Below are positions 49,881-58,348 of a stretch of 64,000 nucleotides of DNA, piece by piece. The translations under genes were made by a program, and so were the position numbers. Where the stretch lies: positions 1 to 64,000 of the forward strand of contig DATKMY010000086.1 in the NCBI GenBank assembly GCA_035541655.1. Direction: 5' to 3'. This DNA is from CAIWHR01 sp035541655. GTDB taxonomy: Bacteria; Pseudomonadota; Gammaproteobacteria; Burkholderiales; Casimicrobiaceae. How positions within the stretch are numbered: position 1 is the stretch's first letter; every line of letters begins with the position of its first letter. The notes under the pieces are model-generated. The model was not told the origin of the DNA and made no database searches. It worked only from the letters and a program-made list of their open reading frames with translations.

Positions 49881-51071
49881 TCAGCCCGCTCCGACGGACA
49901 GTACGGTCCCGCCGGTGCTCTGCCAGACTGCGTTCGCGCCGGACTTCAAGGGCTGCGACGTCGCAGGCGCCCCGTCGGTCGCGATGCGGCCCACGAGCGT
50001 TCCGTCGCGGCGATCGAGCAGGTGGACGTACCCCTCGACGTCGACGACCGCGACGTAATCGCCGATCAGCTGAGGGCCTCCGATTCGCCGCTGGGCCAGC
50101 TTGTCCTGCTTCCACGCCGACGCGCCGGTTTCCTTGTCGAGCGCCTGGACCGCTCCCTTGTCGTCGGTGAGGAACAGGTATTTGTCGTCGATCGCGAGCC
50201 CGTAGAGGCTCGAGAGATCGCGTGCCCAGACCAGGGTGCCGCGGGCTATTTCGAAGCAGGCGACGCGCCCCTGGAACGCGATCGCACAGACCTGGTGCTG
50301 CTCGACGGTCGGTAGCGACGTGATGTCGGCGATGCGCTCGAGCTCGGTCGCGCCCTTGGGTGTCGCGACGTTCGCCTCCCAGCCGACGTTGCCGGTGGCG
50401 AGGTCGAACGCGAGCAGTTTGCCGCCGGCGGTGCCGACGAACACGCCGCCGCGGCTGACCGTCCCCCCGGCGTAATTGCGCACGGTGAGCGGCGGCATCG
50501 TCCGCTGGTAGACCCACTTCGTCTTGCCGTCGACGCCCGAGAGGCCGAAGATCTTGCCGTCACCCGACCAGACGAGCACGATCCCGTCGGCCACCTGCGG
50601 CGGACTCAGGATCTCGCTGGTGACCTTCGACTGCCACAACGGCTTGCCCTCGGGGGTGTAGGCGAACACGTCGCCCTTGTCCGTGCCCACTGCGACGAGC
50701 GTCTGGTCGGCGCCCACGCCGGCCGAGAGGCGCTTGCCGACCTCGACGCGCCACACGGACTGTCCCGTTGCCGGATCCACGCGAACGAGCGTCCCGCTCG
50801 TCGATGCCGCATAGATCGCGCCCGACGTGATCGCCGGCGCCAGGCCCGGCCCCGCCTTTCCTACCGCCGACTGCCACGCGATCCGGGGCGTGACCGTCTG
50901 CTTGATCTCGGGGAGTGGCCCCGGCTTCTTGCTTCCGAACAGCCAGTCGAACGAAGGCACCGGGATCGTCGGAATCCACGTGGCCATCGATGCGCAACCG
51001 GAAAGCGCAACTACCAGCGCGAGCGCTGCGCACACACGACCACCGTGCCGCACGATGCGCACCGGCTCCAT
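49881..51071 (-). CDS. bamB: Outer membrane protein assembly factor BamB
   Basis: A 396-residue lipoprotein of the BAM complex, which inserts beta-barrel proteins in the outer membrane. A signal peptide runs to the lipobox LSGC (Cys26 or nearby), and the mature part is an eight-bladed beta-propeller of PQQ-like repeats, recognisable as repeated G-x-x-x-A-x-D-x-x-T-G-x-x-x-W units. The start is ATG 51071; the yfgM-like gene stop lies 5 bases upstream. Order yfgM-bamB-der is conserved in Proteobacteria. Confidence 0.94.
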   Translation of the reverse strand: MEPVRIVRHGGRVCAALALVVALSGCASMATWIPTIPVPSFDWLFGSKKPGPLPEIKQTVTPRIAWQSAVGKAGPGLAPAITSGAIYAASTSGTLVRVDPATGQSVWRVEVGKRLSAGVGADQTLVAVGTDKGDVFAYTPEGKPLWQSKVTSEILSPPQVADGIVLVWSGDGKIFGLSGVDGKTKWVYQRTMPPLTVRNYAGGTVSRGGVFVGTAGGKLLAFDLATGNVGWEANVATPKGATELERIADITSLPTVEQHQVCAIAFQGRVACFEIARGTLVWARDLSSLYGLAIDDKYLFLTDDKGAVQALDKETGASAWKQDKLAQRRIGGPQLIGDYVAVVDVEGYVHLLDRRDGTLVGRIATDGAPATSQPLKSGANAVWQSTGGTVLSVGAG

Positions 51072-51076
51072 CGCGC

Positions 51077-51916
51077 TCACTTTGGCGCGGGCCCGGTGGC
51101 CTTGGCGCCGCCGGCCGGTTGCGTTGAGGCAGGTTGCGCCGGAGCGACCGGTGGCGGTGCCGTGGCGGCGGTCGGCGCTGTTGCGCCCGACGGCGGAGCG
51201 GGAGCGGTCGCCCCTGCGCCCGGTGCCGGCGCGGTCGCCGCTGCGCCCGGTGCCGGCGCGGCCCCGGCCTTTGCCGGAGTGCCCGCCCCCTGCGGCATCG
51301 CGTCGAGCTTGAGCTGCACGAAGTTTCGGTACGTGCTCTGCGAGTCCAGCTGCGCGAGCGCCGTCTGATATTCGTTGCGCGCCTCGTCGGCGCGGCCGGC
51401 CGCAGCCAGGATGTCGCCGCGAGCGTCGGCGTAGAGAGCGGAGAAGGGCTGATCGCGCTTCGCGTCGAGCACGCTGAGCGCCTCGTTGTATTGCTTTTCG
51501 TCGAGGAGAACTTCGGCGAGCCGCAGCCGCGCGATCTGCTTCAGCTCGTCCTCCGACGACTTGTCGATCACCCATGCAAGCTGCGCTTTCGCGCCGGCGC
51601 CGTCGCCGTTCTCGAAGAGCTGCGCAGCGAGGAGCAGCGCAGCCCGCGGCGCATAGCCGGTGGCGGGGAATTTGTCGGCGAGCTGCGCCATCGCGTCCTT
51701 CGCCTTCGCCGAATCGTTCGCTCGCACGGCGGCGTTCACCGCATCGTAGATCGCGGCGGCCTGCATCGCCTGCTGCTGAGTCCACCAGCGCCAGCCCTGC
51801 ACGGAGATGACACCAACCGACACCGCGATGACGACTCCGGCGATCGTGTTGCCCCACTGCCTCCACCAGGCTTTCAGGTCTTCAAGCTGGTCCTGCTCTT
51901 CGAGATCGTATGCCAT
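51077..51916 (-). CDS. YfgM-like tetratricopeptide membrane protein with Ala/Pro repeat tail
   Basis: A 279-residue inner-membrane protein. Cytoplasmic residues 1-20 (LEEQDQLEDLKAWWRQWG) and one membrane span (about 21-43) are followed by periplasmic TPR-like helices (about 50-205), the YfgM/DUF2133-type layout of a SecYEG-associated periplasmic chaperone partner. The last 70 residues are an Ala/Pro/Gly/Thr repeat with PAPGA(A/G)AT-like units, absent from E. coli YfgM (206 residues). It is encoded between hisS and bamB, as usual. Confidence 0.9.
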   Translation of the reverse strand: MAYDLEEQDQLEDLKAWWRQWGNTIAGVVIAVSVGVISVQGWRWWTQQQAMQAAAIYDAVNAAVRANDSAKAKDAMAQLADKFPATGYAPRAALLLAAQLFENGDGAGAKAQLAWVIDKSSEDELKQIARLRLAEVLLDEKQYNEALSVLDAKRDQPFSALYADARGDILAAAGRADEARNEYQTALAQLDSQSTYRNFVQLKLDAMPQGAGTPAKAGAAPAPGAAATAPAPGAGATAPAPPSGATAPTAATAPPPVAPAQPASTQPAGGAKATGPAPK

Positions 51917-51934
51917 CGAAAGTCCTTGGCCCCG

Positions 51935-53197
51935 TCATCCGACCGAGAGGGCTCGGCGGAGCTCGTTGAGGGGCACGGTTTTCTGCTCGCCGGGCTCGCG
52001 CAGCGGCTTCACGCTGACCGCATTCGCGGCAGCCTCGTCGGCGCCGATCAGCAGCGCGTAGCGCGCACCGGACGCATCAGCTCGCTTCATCTGCGACTTG
52101 AAGCTCCCGCCGCCGCTGTTGACCACGACGCTCGCCCCGGCGTCGCGCAGCATCTCGCCGGCGCGCCAGGCGAGGCCTGTGGCGGCGTCGCCGTCGTGTA
52201 CGACGTAGGCGAGCGGTGCGCTCCGGGCTGCGGCACCGGATTCCTGCATCAGCAGGATCATCCGCTCGCAGCCGATCGCAAATCCGCACGCAGGCGTGGG
52301 CTTTCCGCCAAGCTGCTCAAAGAGGCCGTCGTAGCGTCCGCCGCCGGCGACCGTACCCTGCGCACCGAGGCGGTCGGTGATCCACTCGAACACCGTCCGG
52401 TTGTAATAGTCGAGCCCGCGGACGAGGCGCGTGTCGATCGAGTATTCGATCCCGCTCTCCGCGAGGATGCGCTGCAACCCTTCGAAATGCGCGCGCGACG
52501 GGCCCGAAAGCCGATCGAGGAGATTCGGCGCGGCGCGAACGACGTCCTGCATCGCGGGATTCTTCGAATCGAGGATCCGCAGCGGGTTCGCGTGCAGCCG
52601 GCGCTTCGCGTCGCTGTCGAGAACGCCGGCGTGCCGCTCGAAGTGGGCGATCAGCTCGGCGCGATGTGCGCGACGCTCGTCGGCGTCGCCGATCGAGTTG
52701 ATCGCGAGGCGAATTCCATCGGAGACCCCGAGCGCGCGCCACAGGCGGGCGAGCATCACGATCTGCTCGGCGTCGACGTCGGGCCCCGCGAAACCAAGCG
52801 CCTCGACGTCGAGCTGGTGGAACTGCCGATAGCGGCCGCGTTGCGGGCGCTCGTGGCGGAACATCGGGCCGCTCGTCCACACGCGCTGCGGCCGCTCGTA
52901 GGTGAGCGAGTGCTCGATCGCGGCCCGCACGATTCCCGCCGTTGCCTCGGGACGCAGCGTCAGGCTCTCGCCGTTGAGCTTGTCCTCGAACGTGTACATC
53001 TCGTGCTCGACGATGTCGGTCGCGTCACCGATGCCCCGGACGAAGAGCGGCGTCTGTTCGACGATCGGCACGCGGATGTTGCGGTAGCCGTACTGCGCGA
53101 ACACCGTTCGCGCCGCGTCCTCGAAGCGCTCCCACAGCGCGCTTTCGTCGGGCAGCACGTCGTTCATCCCGCGAATGGCGGTGAGCGTCGTGGCCAT
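51935..53197 (-). CDS. hisS: Histidyl-tRNA synthetase
   Basis: A 420-residue class II aminoacyl-tRNA synthetase. Motif 1 starts near RGMNDVLPDESALWE, motif 2 is FRHERPQRGRYRQFHQLDVE with its catalytic Arg, the histidine-specific loops are LVRGLDYYNRTVFEW and GGGRYDGL, and motif 3 is CGFAIGCERM; the C-terminal anticodon-binding alpha/beta domain ends in SVG. Length fits betaproteobacterial HisRS. The gap of 174 bases to ispG has no identifiable feature. Confidence 0.96.
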   Translation of the reverse strand: MATTLTAIRGMNDVLPDESALWERFEDAARTVFAQYGYRNIRVPIVEQTPLFVRGIGDATDIVEHEMYTFEDKLNGESLTLRPEATAGIVRAAIEHSLTYERPQRVWTSGPMFRHERPQRGRYRQFHQLDVEALGFAGPDVDAEQIVMLARLWRALGVSDGIRLAINSIGDADERRAHRAELIAHFERHAGVLDSDAKRRLHANPLRILDSKNPAMQDVVRAAPNLLDRLSGPSRAHFEGLQRILAESGIEYSIDTRLVRGLDYYNRTVFEWITDRLGAQGTVAGGGRYDGLFEQLGGKPTPACGFAIGCERMILLMQESGAAARSAPLAYVVHDGDAATGLAWRAGEMLRDAGASVVVNSGGGSFKSQMKRADASGARYALLIGADEAAANAVSVKPLREPGEQKTVPLNELRRALSVG

Positions 53198-53371
53198 CGG
53201 TCAGCACCCCCCTCCGGGGCAGCGAGGCGAGTGAGCGAGCGGGGCGAGGCGAGCCCGAGCCAAGACCCGAAGGGCGCGTCCGCGAGCGACCGAGCGCGGC
53301 CGACGCGCGAGGATGATGTTGCGAAGGGCCTGCAGAGGCCGCGAGCGAGCGTGAGGGCTGTTCATCTGTTC

Positions 53372-54658
53372 TCAGGCGATCGCCTTGCCGGCGCTCGCCC
53401 TCTTCTCCGGCGTCAGGTGCGCAGCGCGCGGCTCGCCCCCGTACGTCGCGCGGACGTAATCGTCGACGATCCTCTGGAACTCGGATGCGATGTTGTCGCC
53501 TTTCAGCGTGACGGTCTTCTCGCCGTCGACGTACACCGGCGCGACGGGCGTCTCGCCGGTGCCCGGGAGCGATATGCCGATGTTGGCGAGCTTCGACTCG
53601 CCCGGGCCGTTGACCACGCAGCCCATCACGGCGACCTGCATCGCCTCGACGCCGGGATAGCGCGTGCGCCAGAGGGGCATCTGCGCGCGCAGGTAGGCCT
53701 GGATGCGTTCGGCGAGCTCCTGGAACACCGTGCTCGTCGTGCGCCCGCAGCCCGGACACGCGGCGACCAGCGGCGCGAAGGAGCGCAAGCCCATCGTCTG
53801 CAGGAGCTCCTGCGCGACGACGACCTCCTTCGTGCGCTCGCCGTCGGGATCGGGCGTCAGCGAAACGCGAATCGTATCGCCGATGCCCTGCTGCAGCAGC
53901 ACCGCCATCGCGGCGCTCGATGCGACGATGCCCTTGCTTCCCATTCCCGCCTCGGTCAAGCCGAGATGCAGCGGGTAGTCGCAGCGACGCGCGAGCTCGC
54001 GGTATACGCCGATCAGCTCCTGGACGTCGGAAACCTTGCAGGAAAGGACGATGCGGTCGCCCCCGAGCCCGAGCTCCTCGGCGCGCTGGGCGCTGCCGAT
54101 AGCAGAGGCGACGAGCGCTTCGCGCATCACCGCTTCGGCGGACTGCGGCGCCGCGCGCTTCGCGTTTTCGTCCATCATCCGCGCGAGCAGATCGGCGTCG
54201 AGACTTCCCCAGTTGACGCCGATGCGCACCGGCTTGCCGTATTCGACCGCCTTCTCGATCATCACGGCGAATTGGCGATCGCGCTTCGATCCCTTGCCGA
54301 CGTTGCCCGGGTTGATCCGGAATTTCGCGAGAGCGCGCGCGCAGTCCGGATAGTCGGTGAGCAGCTTGTGGCCGTTGAAATGGAAGTCGCCGACGAGGGG
54401 AACCATGCACCCCGCCGCATCGAGGCGCTCGCGGATCGACGCGACGGCGGCCGCGGCTTCCGCGGTGTTGACGGTGACACGGACGAGCTCCGAGCCTGCG
54501 TCGGCGAGCTCGCGCACCTGCGCGACCGTGGCGCGGATGTCGGCGGTGTCGGTGTTCGTCATCGACTGCACGACGATCGGGGCGCCTCCGCCGATCGGCA
54601 AGCCGGCGATGTCGACCTGCCGCGTGCGCGAGCGGACGATCGGGTCAGCGCGGCTCAT
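53372..54658 (-). CDS. ispG: 4-hydroxy-3-methylbut-2-en-1-yl diphosphate synthase (IspG)
   Basis: A 428-residue [4Fe-4S] enzyme of the MEP isoprenoid pathway. It has a TIM barrel from VVQSMTNTDT with LVRVTVNTAEAA and GDFHFNGH; the cluster cysteines are in ACPGCGRTTS and VMGCVVNGPGE, two conserved sites of the C-terminal domain. A segment of about 50 residues between barrel and cluster domain is typical of the long Gram-negative form. The start MSRADPIVRSRTRQVDI is at 54658, 19 bases downstream of rodZ. Confidence 0.95.
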   Translation of the reverse strand: MSRADPIVRSRTRQVDIAGLPIGGGAPIVVQSMTNTDTADIRATVAQVRELADAGSELVRVTVNTAEAAAAVASIRERLDAAGCMVPLVGDFHFNGHKLLTDYPDCARALAKFRINPGNVGKGSKRDRQFAVMIEKAVEYGKPVRIGVNWGSLDADLLARMMDENAKRAAPQSAEAVMREALVASAIGSAQRAEELGLGGDRIVLSCKVSDVQELIGVYRELARRCDYPLHLGLTEAGMGSKGIVASSAAMAVLLQQGIGDTIRVSLTPDPDGERTKEVVVAQELLQTMGLRSFAPLVAACPGCGRTTSTVFQELAERIQAYLRAQMPLWRTRYPGVEAMQVAVMGCVVNGPGESKLANIGISLPGTGETPVAPVYVDGEKTVTLKGDNIASEFQRIVDDYVRATYGGEPRAAHLTPEKRASAGKAIA

Positions 54659-54677
54659 CGGACGTCCTCGACCGCTT

Positions 54678-55730
54678 TCATGGGAGCGTAAGGCGCGCGA
54701 CGTTCTTCTGCGTATACGGCGCGAGGTCCACTCGCTCACCCTTGTAGCGCACCGTCACGTCGCCCGCGTTCCCGATCTTGATGCTGAGCGGCGGCGCTCC
54801 GGTCACCGTCTGCGCGGTGCCGCGATGGTATATGCCGCTGAGCAGCACCTGCCCATTGCGGTCGCGGATCTCCGCCCACGAATTGTCGCGGAACGCGACG
54901 ACGACCGTCTGCTCGCTGACCGGCGCGGCGGCTGCGGCGGCGCCAGGCATAGTAGTGGCGGCGCCAGGCGTGGTAGCGGCGGCGGACGTCGCAGCCGGCG
55001 CTGGCGTCGCAGCCGGGGCGGACGTCGGCGCGGTGCCGGAAACCGCCGCTGTCGTCGGCGGCCGTTCGTCGGCTGCCGCCGGCGTCGCTCCGCCGCCGGA
55101 TTTCACGGAAGCGGTGGCCCTCGAAAAATCGGAGGGGGGCGAATGCACAGCGTCGCTTCCCGGCGCATTCGCCGCAACCGGATTCGGAAGCGCTGTCGCC
55201 GGGACCGCCGCGGCGTCGACCGTTGAGGGCACAGGCGCGGAGGCGCCCGGGCCTTTCTGCCCGGCGCCGTGCGGCTCGGCTGCAGGAACTGCAAGATGAG
55301 ACTCTCCCGGCGGCCGCATCCATTCGTAGATCGCGGCAATCGCGACGATCGCCGCAAGGACGGATGGGATGACCCAGCGCGCCCAGGGAGTCCGCGCATG
55401 CTCGGTCGTAGGCAGCTCGCCGATGGTCGGCGCAGTCGGCGAGAGCAACGGCGCCTCGAGCGCCGGCGCCGAGGAGCCCCCCGGCAGCGCGCTCAGGACG
55501 CGCTCGGGATCGAGCCGTACGAGCCGTGCGTAGTTGCGGACGAAGCCCCGAATGAAGGTCCGGCCGGGAAGCTCTTCGTAATCGCCGTCCTCGATCGCCT
55601 TGACCTGCCGCGGCGCGAGCTTCAAGTTCTGGGCGACCGCGTCGACGGTCATGCCGGCCGATTCGCGAGCGGCGCGAAGCATTGCCCCCGCCAATCCAGG
55701 CGGCGTATCGCGCGCTTCCGGCGGTTCCAT
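54678..55730 (-). CDS. rodZ: Cytoskeletal protein RodZ
   Basis: A 350-residue cell-shape protein linking MreB to the wall machinery. N-terminal XRE-like helix-turn-helix (residues 12-80; LRAARESAGMTVDAVAQNL), one membrane span at about 113-131, a periplasmic linker of about 130 residues made of Ala, Pro and Thr, and a C-terminal beta-rich DUF4115 domain (VVVAFRDNSWAEIRDRNGQVL). The chosen ATG 55730 is 15 bases past the pilF stop; another ATG eight codons upstream overlaps pilF and is also possible. Confidence 0.9.
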   Translation of the reverse strand: MEPPEARDTPPGLAGAMLRAARESAGMTVDAVAQNLKLAPRQVKAIEDGDYEELPGRTFIRGFVRNYARLVRLDPERVLSALPGGSSAPALEAPLLSPTAPTIGELPTTEHARTPWARWVIPSVLAAIVAIAAIYEWMRPPGESHLAVPAAEPHGAGQKGPGASAPVPSTVDAAAVPATALPNPVAANAPGSDAVHSPPSDFSRATASVKSGGGATPAAADERPPTTAAVSGTAPTSAPAATPAPAATSAAATTPGAATTMPGAAAAAAPVSEQTVVVAFRDNSWAEIRDRNGQVLLSGIYHRGTAQTVTGAPPLSIKIGNAGDVTVRYKGERVDLAPYTQKNVARLTLP

Positions 55731-55744
55731 CGCGTCACGTCCGG

Positions 55745-56557
55745 TTACTCGCATATTCCGGTAGGTATCGCCTTCGTCTCGGCGGAGTCCGGATAGCGGT
55801 TCTTGAGTTGCGAGATGTACGACTGCTCGGCGCCGTGGTCGCCGCTCTTCTTCTCGATGCACATCGCGAGGTAGAGCGCCTCGGGCGCAACCGGCTGCTG
55901 CTGCGTCAGCCTGCGGATCCACGCGCGCGCATCGTCCTGGCGGCCGAGCTTGAAGCTCAGCAGCGCGACGCCGTAGATCGCCTGCGGATTGTTGGGGGCG
56001 ATCGCCTGCGCGCGCCGGAAGTAGCTGTCGGCGGCGGCCAGGTCGCCGAACGCGAGGCTGCAGCGGCCGGCGTTGATCATCGCCGTCTCCGGTGACTTGT
56101 AGAGCGGATCGCGCAGCGCGAACTCGAACTCGGGGATCGCTTCGCGGGGGCGTCCGTTGCTGCAAAGAAACCAGCCCCAGTTGTGATGGAAGTCCGGGTT
56201 CTGCGGTGCCATGGCGAGCGCGCGCTGGAAATTCTGCTCGGCCTTCGCATTCTCGCCGAGCATCGCGTAGACGAGTCCGTAGAGGTCGTAGATTCGCGGC
56301 TCGTTGGGGTCGAGCTTCGAGGCTTCGCCCAGCTCCTCGAGCGCAATGTCCATCCGGCCGCGCTCGTAGTAGCCGGCGGCGAGCTCGGCGTGCAGCTTGG
56401 CGCGTTCCCTCGGCGAGACTTCCTGCTGCTTGACGGGCGGGGGCGGTGCCGGCTGAGCCGGCGGCGCGGGTGCCGCGGGCGGCGGGGTTGCGCAACCGGC
56501 GAGAGCGAACGCGACGGCGAGCAACAGGGACACGGAGGCTTTAAGGGACGCGGGCAT
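55745..56557 (-). CDS. pilF: Type IV pilus biogenesis/stability lipoprotein PilF (PilW)
   Basis: A 270-residue TPR lipoprotein, pilotin for the PilQ secretin. Signal peptide with lipobox LAGC (about residue 22), a Pro-rich linker, then at least five TPR units from about residue 50 (ERAKLHAELAAGYYERGRMDIALEELGEAS, and so on). The ending PTGIC is short. It is encoded between rlmN and rodZ as in other Betaproteobacteria, so the genome very likely has type IV pili, though no other pilus gene is in the window. Confidence 0.9.
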   Translation of the reverse strand: MPASLKASVSLLLAVAFALAGCATPPPAAPAPPAQPAPPPPVKQQEVSPRERAKLHAELAAGYYERGRMDIALEELGEASKLDPNEPRIYDLYGLVYAMLGENAKAEQNFQRALAMAPQNPDFHHNWGWFLCSNGRPREAIPEFEFALRDPLYKSPETAMINAGRCSLAFGDLAAADSYFRRAQAIAPNNPQAIYGVALLSFKLGRQDDARAWIRRLTQQQPVAPEALYLAMCIEKKSGDHGAEQSYISQLKNRYPDSAETKAIPTGICE

Positions 56558-56592
56558 GGCAGGGTTTCTGCAACGGTTTTCGTTCACGGACC

Positions 56593-57708
56593 CTAGTGCG
56601 CGGCGGGCGCCACGCGCGCCCCATGGATGCGCAGCGTCCGTTTCGTGCGATCGCGGACCCGTCCGACGAGCTGCCCGCACGCCGCGTCGATGTTGTCGCC
56701 GCGCGTCTTGCGGATCGTCGCGACGAGGCCGGCCTCCGCGAGGGTCCGCTGGAACGCGAGAATCCGCGCGCGCGGGCTCGCGCGGAAATCGGCGCCCGGA
56801 AACGGGTTCCATGGAATGAGGTTCACCTTGCACGGCACGTCGCACACGCGCGCCGCGAGCGCGCGTGCCTGGTCCGGAGAATCGTTGACCCCGTCGAGCA
56901 TCACGTATTCGAACGTGACGAAATTGCGCGGCGCCCGGTCGAGATAGCGCACGCAGGCCTCGAGGAGCGTCGCGATCGGATACTTGCGGTTGATCGGCAC
57001 GAGCCGGTCGCGTAGCGCGTCGTCGGAAGCGTGCAGCGAGACCGCGAGGGCGACCGGACAGTCGTCGCGCAGCCGGTCGATCGCAGGGACGATCCCGGAG
57101 GTCGATAGGGTCACGCGACGGCGCGAGAGCCCGTAAGCGTTGTCGTCGAGGAACACACAAAGCGCCGCGCGCACGTTGTCGTAGTTGGCGAGCGGCTCGC
57201 CCATCCCCATCATCACGACGTTGGTGATCGGCGCGCGGCCTTGCTCGACCCACGGCGCGCTGATTCCGTCGGCGAGAAGCGCGCGGTTCGCGTGCCAGAG
57301 CTGGCCGACGATCTCGGCAACGGTCAGATTGCGGTTGAAGCCCTGCTTGCCCGTCGAGCAGAACGCGCAGTCGAGTGCGCAGCCCGCCTGCGACGAAATG
57401 CACAGCGTGCCGCGGTCGTCCTCGGGGATGTAGACCATCTCCACCGCGTTGCCCGCGCCCACGTCGAGCAGCCACTTGCGCGTGCCGTCGGCCGCCGTCG
57501 CATCGCTGATGACCGCCGGCCCGCGAATCTCCACGGTGCCGGCGAGGCGTTCGCGCAGCGACTTCGAGAGATCCGTCATCGCCGCCACGTCGTCGACGAG
57601 CCGCTGGTGGATCCAGTGCGAGACTTGGCGGGCGCGAAAAGGCTTCTCGCCCAGGCCGGCGAGGAACGCTGCGATCCCCGTGGCGTCCAGTTCGAGGAGG
57701 TTGGTCAT
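56593..57708 (-). CDS. rlmN: Dual-specificity 23S rRNA/tRNA adenine C2-methyltransferase RlmN
   Basis: A 371-residue radical SAM enzyme methylating A2503 of 23S rRNA and A37 of some tRNAs. The radical SAM cluster motif C-x3-C-x2-C is CALDCAFC near residue 107, the preceding SSQAGC block is family-specific, and MMGMGEPLANYDNV and the C-terminal cysteine (GDNIDAACGQL) that forms the covalent intermediate are present. Start ATG 57708 is 22 bases after the ndk stop. Confidence 0.95.
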   Translation of the reverse strand: MTNLLELDATGIAAFLAGLGEKPFRARQVSHWIHQRLVDDVAAMTDLSKSLRERLAGTVEIRGPAVISDATAADGTRKWLLDVGAGNAVEMVYIPEDDRGTLCISSQAGCALDCAFCSTGKQGFNRNLTVAEIVGQLWHANRALLADGISAPWVEQGRAPITNVVMMGMGEPLANYDNVRAALCVFLDDNAYGLSRRRVTLSTSGIVPAIDRLRDDCPVALAVSLHASDDALRDRLVPINRKYPIATLLEACVRYLDRAPRNFVTFEYVMLDGVNDSPDQARALAARVCDVPCKVNLIPWNPFPGADFRASPRARILAFQRTLAEAGLVATIRKTRGDNIDAACGQLVGRVRDRTKRTLRIHGARVAPAAH

Positions 57709-57730
57709 CGAACAGCCTGGAGCGTGGGTC

Positions 57731-58156
57731 CTAGCGGCTGTAGACCGCGAGTGCCGGGAAGAAATACGCGACCTCGGCCTTGGCCGTTTCCGGGCCGTCG
57801 GAGCCGTGAACCGCGTTCGCGTCGATCGAGTCGGCAAAATCGGCGCGGATTGTTCCGGGCGCGGCTTTAGTCGGGTCGGTCGCCCCCATCAGGTCGCGGT
57901 TCTTCGCGATCGCATTCTCGCCTTCGAGGACCTGGATCATGACCGGACCGGAGGTCATGAACTCGACGAGGGCACCGAAGAACGGCCGTTCGCGGTGGAC
58001 GGCGTAAAATCCCTCGGCCTCTGCGCGCGAGAGCCGTCGCATCTGCGCGGCGACGATCCTGAGGCCACTCGCCTCGAAACGCGAGTAGATCTTGCCGATC
58101 ACGTTTTTGGCGACGGCATCGGGCTTGACGATGGAAAGCGTGCGTTCGACGGCCAT
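57731..58156 (-). CDS. ndk: Nucleoside diphosphate kinase
   Basis: A 141-residue enzyme equilibrating nucleoside di- and triphosphates. The active-site His is in NAVHGSDGPETA (about residue 117), preceded by RADFADSIDAN; the start MAVERTLSIVKPDAV is canonical. It is the first gene of the 17-gene minus-strand cluster and carries an extended -10 promoter upstream. The family is essentially invariant, so no ambiguity remains. Confidence 0.97.
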   Translation of the reverse strand: MAVERTLSIVKPDAVAKNVIGKIYSRFEASGLRIVAAQMRRLSRAEAEGFYAVHRERPFFGALVEFMTSGPVMIQVLEGENAIAKNRDLMGATDPTKAAPGTIRADFADSIDANAVHGSDGPETAKAEVAYFFPALAVYSR

Positions 58157-58197
58157 ATTTGCAGCACTCCGGGGCGATTACCCAAGATAAACACGCA

Positions 58198-58206
58198 ATT
58201 ATAGCA
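58198..58206 (-). promoter_or_regulatory. Extended -10 promoter of the ndk-rlmN cluster
   Basis: Minus strand TGCTATAAT (58198-58206) is a perfect extended -10 (TGnTATAAT) 42 bases before the ndk ATG. The -35 region, AACGGG at 17 nt, is poor, which is tolerated in this promoter class. Confidence 0.7.
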
Positions 58207-58290
58207 GTTCGACCGTCGCCCCCGTTCGCGGAGCGGTCGCCGGACCTCGCCGCGGCCGGGCTCCCGCACTGCACGACGGGGCGCCGCCTC

Positions 58291-58320
58291 CGGAAAGGAA
58301 AGCCCGGCCGGAGCCGGGCT
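58291..58320 (-). terminator. Intrinsic terminator downstream of dctM
   Basis: On the minus strand an 8-bp stem AGCCCGGC/GCCGGGCT (58301-58320, 4-nt loop) is followed by TTCCTTTCC (58291-58299). It lies 29 bases after the dctM stop and separates the TRAP operon from ndk. Confidence 0.7.
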
Positions 58321-58348
58321 TCCGGAGCGCCGCGCGGCTCGCCGGGCT

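Noticed and set aside
53198..53371. The 174-base hisS-ispG gap as a possible small RNA or gene
   Set aside because: No hairpin with a T-run, no promoter and no coding frame with a ribosome-binding site.
51134..54691. A plus-strand open frame of 1185 codons antisense to the yfgM-like, hisS and ispG genes
   Set aside because: Antisense frames stay open by chance in GC-rich DNA; the minus-strand genes have clear family motifs, and the antisense product has a skewed Arg/Asp/Ala composition with no recognisable domain.
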